Shown here: positions 3,947-5,488 of the stretch, piece after piece | Layout: the number at the start of each line of letters is the position of its first letter | How positions within the stretch are numbered: position 1 is the first letter of the stretch | Assembly: GCA_016875695.1 (NCBI GenBank) | Contig: VGPB01000129.1 | Location: forward strand, 1 to 5,488 | Direction: 5' to 3' | Length of the DNA: 5,488 bases | DNA from: Chloroflexota bacterium | Lineage (GTDB): Bacteria > Chloroflexota > Dehalococcoidia > UBA2979 | Position numbers and translations under genes: made by a program | The notes under the pieces: generated by a model | Databases searched by the model: none | What the model saw: only the letters and a program-made list of their open reading frames with translations | What the model was told of the DNA's origin: nothing

Positions 3947-4795
3947 GTGCGCCGTCTGTATCACACACCCCTGAGCATTGTGGCGTTCCTGACCGCGAGC
4001 GCGGCGGCCGCGTGCGGCGGTGGAACGCCCGATGCCGCGGACCGCATCGTCGTGCTGGTGCCCTTTGCCGCGGGCGAGCGGCTGACATACGGCCTGTACG
4101 ACAGCGCCGACGTGCTCGTCGGGCGCGGAGAGCTGAGAGTCGAGGCAAGCGGCGACGCGCTTGCGCTGGCCCAGCAGTACGCGCGCCCGGGCGAGCAGCC
4201 CAACGACACGTCGACCGTGGTCGTCGACGCGACGACGCTCGCGCCGCGCAGCGTTGAGCGCGCGATCTCCAGCGAGGGTCACAGCTATCGCGCGACGTAC
4301 GCGGCAGACGGCAGCAGCGTCGCGCTGACGCGCGACGACGAGAAGCCGCGTACGCTCGCGTTGCCGGCCGATGCGTACGACAATGAGTCGTCGCTGTGGC
4401 TGTGGCGCACGATTGAGCTGCGCGACGGCTACCGCGCCCGCTACGTGTCGGCGAACCCCGTCGAACGCACGCGCCAGGTGGTGAGCCTGACGATGGCTGG
4501 CCGCCAGCGTGTCGAGGTGCCGGCCGGCACGTTTGAAACGTGGCGGCTGCAGGTGCGCAACGGCCGCGCGACGCGCGTCGCATGGATCCACGTCGATCCG
4601 CCGCACGAGCTCGTGCAGTGGGACAACGGGACGCTGCTCTTCAAGTTGGAGGCCGCTGCGCTAGCCGCTCTGCCACAGGCACCCGCGCCGCGCGGCGCGC
4701 GCCCCGGTCTCCTCGGCCACCAGCAGCTCGCGCAGCGAGCCGTCCTTGGTCCAGGCGCGCGCGAGCCCCTCGCGCGCGAGTGCCGCGTCGATTAG
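3947..4795 (+). CDS. putative lipoprotein, DUF3108-like
   Basis: As written, 282 residues from a GTG start. A lipoprotein signal comes first: charged VRRLYH, a hydrophobic stretch (PLSIVAFLTASAA, 8-20) and the lipobox AAAC, so Cys23 would be lipidated and the protein anchored on the outer face of the membrane. The mature part is beta-rich, with AAGERLTYGLYDSADVLVGR (41-60), a DNESSLWLWRTIELRDGYR segment (145-163), VEVPAGTFETWRLQV (189-203) and WIHVDPPHELVQWDNG (213-228). The VPAGTF..WRL and late W..VDPPH patterns resemble DUF3108-type proteins of unknown function; this match is tentative. From about residue 237 the sequence becomes low-complexity (A, P, G, R) and overlaps the convergent nuclease gene over 135 bases. 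A TAG stop in another frame at 4662-4664 suggests the tail may be a frameshift product and the real end near residue 236-238. Confidence 0.7.
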   Translation: MRRLYHTPLSIVAFLTASAAAACGGGTPDAADRIVVLVPFAAGERLTYGLYDSADVLVGRGELRVEASGDALALAQQYARPGEQPNDTSTVVVDATTLAPRSVERAISSEGHSYRATYAADGSSVALTRDDEKPRTLALPADAYDNESSLWLWRTIELRDGYRARYVSANPVERTRQVVSLTMAGRQRVEVPAGTFETWRLQVRNGRATRVAWIHVDPPHELVQWDNGTLLFKLEAAALAALPQAPAPRGARPGLLGHQQLAQRAVLGPGAREPLARECRVD

Positions 4796-5326
4796 CCGCC
4801 CGTCCGCCGCGACGAGGTAGCGCAGCTCGCGGCCGCTGCGATCTTGCGGGCGCGCGGGCTCCGGCAGCAGGCGCACCGTGGTGCCCGCGAGCGCCGCCAG
4901 CCGCTCGCTCGCCTCGCGGAAGCAGGGCTCGCCGCGCTCGGGCGTGTCGATGCCGTAGACGCGCACGCGCAGCACGGTCTGCGCGGCACGCACGTCGAGC
5001 GTGTCGCCGTCGACGATGTGCTCGACTTCCACGAGCGGGAGTACGTCCGCGCCGGCGACGCGCCAGCCGTCGGGGTACAGCGCGAGGCGCGCTCCCGACG
5101 CCGCGACCGCCGTGGCGAGCGGCGTGGCGGTGGGCGTCCGGAGCGCGCTGGCGGTGCCGGACGCCGAGTCGCGGTCACGGCGGCTGAGCGCGGTGACGGC
5201 CGTGGTCAGCACGATGCCCACGGCGAGCACCAGCAGTGTGCGACCCAGGCGGCGCCGCGAGCGCGTGAGGCGCAGCGGCCAGTCTGGCTCGTAGCGGCGT
5301 CGCCCGCGCGCTCCTCGCCGCGTCAC
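4661..5326 (-). CDS. membrane-anchored thermonuclease-like protein (SNase/TNase domain)
   Basis: 221 residues. A basic N-terminus (many Arg, 1-29) is followed by one membrane helix, LLVLAVGIVLTTAVTAL (31-47), then a Ser/Thr/Ala-rich spacer (50-80). The staphylococcal-nuclease domain spans about 97-217 and should sit outside the cytoplasm. All catalytic residues of S. aureus nuclease have counterparts: VDGDTLDV gives Asp108 (Asp21), RVYGIDTPE gives Arg122, Asp127, Thr128 and Glu130 (Arg35, Asp40, Thr41, Glu43), and DRSGREL gives Arg166 (Arg87). So calcium-dependent cleavage of DNA or RNA is expected. Two cysteines in the domain (135 and 216) could form a disulfide. The start is GTG at 5324-5326; its GTGA overlaps the stop of the upstream gene, implying coupled translation. 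An open frame continues further upstream but is arginine-rich shadow. The 3' end overlaps the convergent lipoprotein frame. Confidence 0.88.
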   Translation of the reverse strand: MTRRGARGRRRYEPDWPLRLTRSRRRLGRTLLVLAVGIVLTTAVTALSRRDRDSASGTASALRTPTATPLATAVAASGARLALYPDGWRVAGADVLPLVEVEHIVDGDTLDVRAAQTVLRVRVYGIDTPERGEPCFREASERLAALAGTTVRLLPEPARPQDRSGRELRYLVAADGRLIDAALAREGLARAWTKDGSLRELLVAEETGARAARRGCLWQSG

Positions 5327-5488
5327 GCCGGCTGCTCCGCGCGCGCGTGCACGAGCGTGGCGCCGCGTGCGCGCCACGCCGCCAGCACGCCCGCGACTGC
5401 CGCATCGAACGACGCGGCTGCGGCGGCGGGCACCCACACCACCGCCCCGGCGCGGAAGCGCTCGCGCTCCTCGACGGTTGGGCCGGTC
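5323..5488 (-). CDS. C-terminal 54 residues of an unidentified protein (5' end outside the window)
   Basis: Reading the minus strand from base 5487 gives an open frame ending with TGA at 5323-5325. It holds VEERERFRAGAVVWVPAAAA (5-24), a helix AAVAGVLAAWRARGA (29-43), and TLVHARAEQPA at the end. The alternation of a strand (GAVVWVP), a helix and a second strand (ATLVHAR) looks like the end of an alpha/beta domain, and the stop makes a GTGA overlap with the nuclease start. Both points favour this frame over the arginine-rich one that also stays open here. Too little is visible to name the protein. It is probably the first gene of an operon with the nuclease. Confidence 0.6.
   Translation of the reverse strand, partial: TGPTVEERERFRAGAVVWVPAAAAASFDAAVAGVLAAWRARGATLVHARAEQPA

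Noticed and set aside
3257..4606. A 449-residue minus-strand open frame.
   Set aside because: It is arginine/alanine/histidine-rich and antisense to three better-supported plus-strand genes. Long antisense frames are common in such GC-rich DNA.
5327..5437. A longer nuclease starting at the ATG at 5435-5437.
   Set aside because: The extra residues are almost all R, A and G, and overlap the better-looking upstream frame. The GTG with a GTGA overlap is the more natural start.
1..5488. CRISPR arrays, tRNA or rRNA genes, riboswitches, or phage/defence modules.
   Set aside because: No regularly spaced repeats, no cloverleaf-like or rRNA-like sequence, and no defence-type domains were seen on either strand. 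Gaps between genes are at most about 100 bases.

Overview
The window is a very GC-rich stretch of bacterial chromosome in which third codon positions are almost always G or C. It looks like ordinary, densely packed chromosomal DNA with one decayed insertion sequence at the left edge. Three features suggest a high-GC lineage such as Actinomycetota or Chloroflexota: a small F420-type flavin/deazaflavin-binding protein, several genes that seem to start directly at the transcript 5' end behind a TANNNT box, and two uncharacterised proteins of a high-GC environmental type. The sequence alone does not settle which lineage.

Layout, left to right. Positions 1-264 hold the 3' end of an IS481-family transposase broken by two stop codons. 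Positions 283-1825 hold two minus-strand genes, probably one operon: a gamma-glutamylcyclotransferase-like protein (first) and a zinc-free type MDR oxidoreductase (second). A 96-base divergent promoter region follows, then a plus-strand PPOX/F420-type protein (1922-2311). Next is a two-gene plus-strand operon: a 71-residue protein of unknown function and, 4 bases later, a CcdA-type thiol-disulfide membrane transporter (2575-3366). Two single plus-strand genes follow: an unknown 148-residue protein and a lipoprotein resembling DUF3108-type proteins. The lipoprotein converges on, and overlaps, a minus-strand membrane-anchored thermonuclease-like gene, which is coupled by a GTGA overlap to an upstream gene cut by the window edge.

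The most interesting item is the CcdA gene. Its two halves are in the opposite order to ordinary CcdA. The half with the WSPCIGP cysteine motif (normally the C-terminal three helices) comes first, and the half with the SFLSPCVLP motif (normally the N-terminal three helices) comes second. It has exactly two cysteines, one per half, in one uninterrupted frame. This reads as a natural circular permutation with the breakpoint in the loop between canonical helices 3 and 4. The arginine distribution fits the inverted end topology (both ends cytoplasmic) that such a permutation would require.

A second recurring signal is promoter architecture. Four genes have a TANNNT hexamer ending 6-7 bases before the start codon and no Shine-Dalgarno, as in leaderless transcripts. 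Genes that lie second in operons, and the PPOX gene, carry GAGG or GGGGAGG ribosome-binding sites instead.
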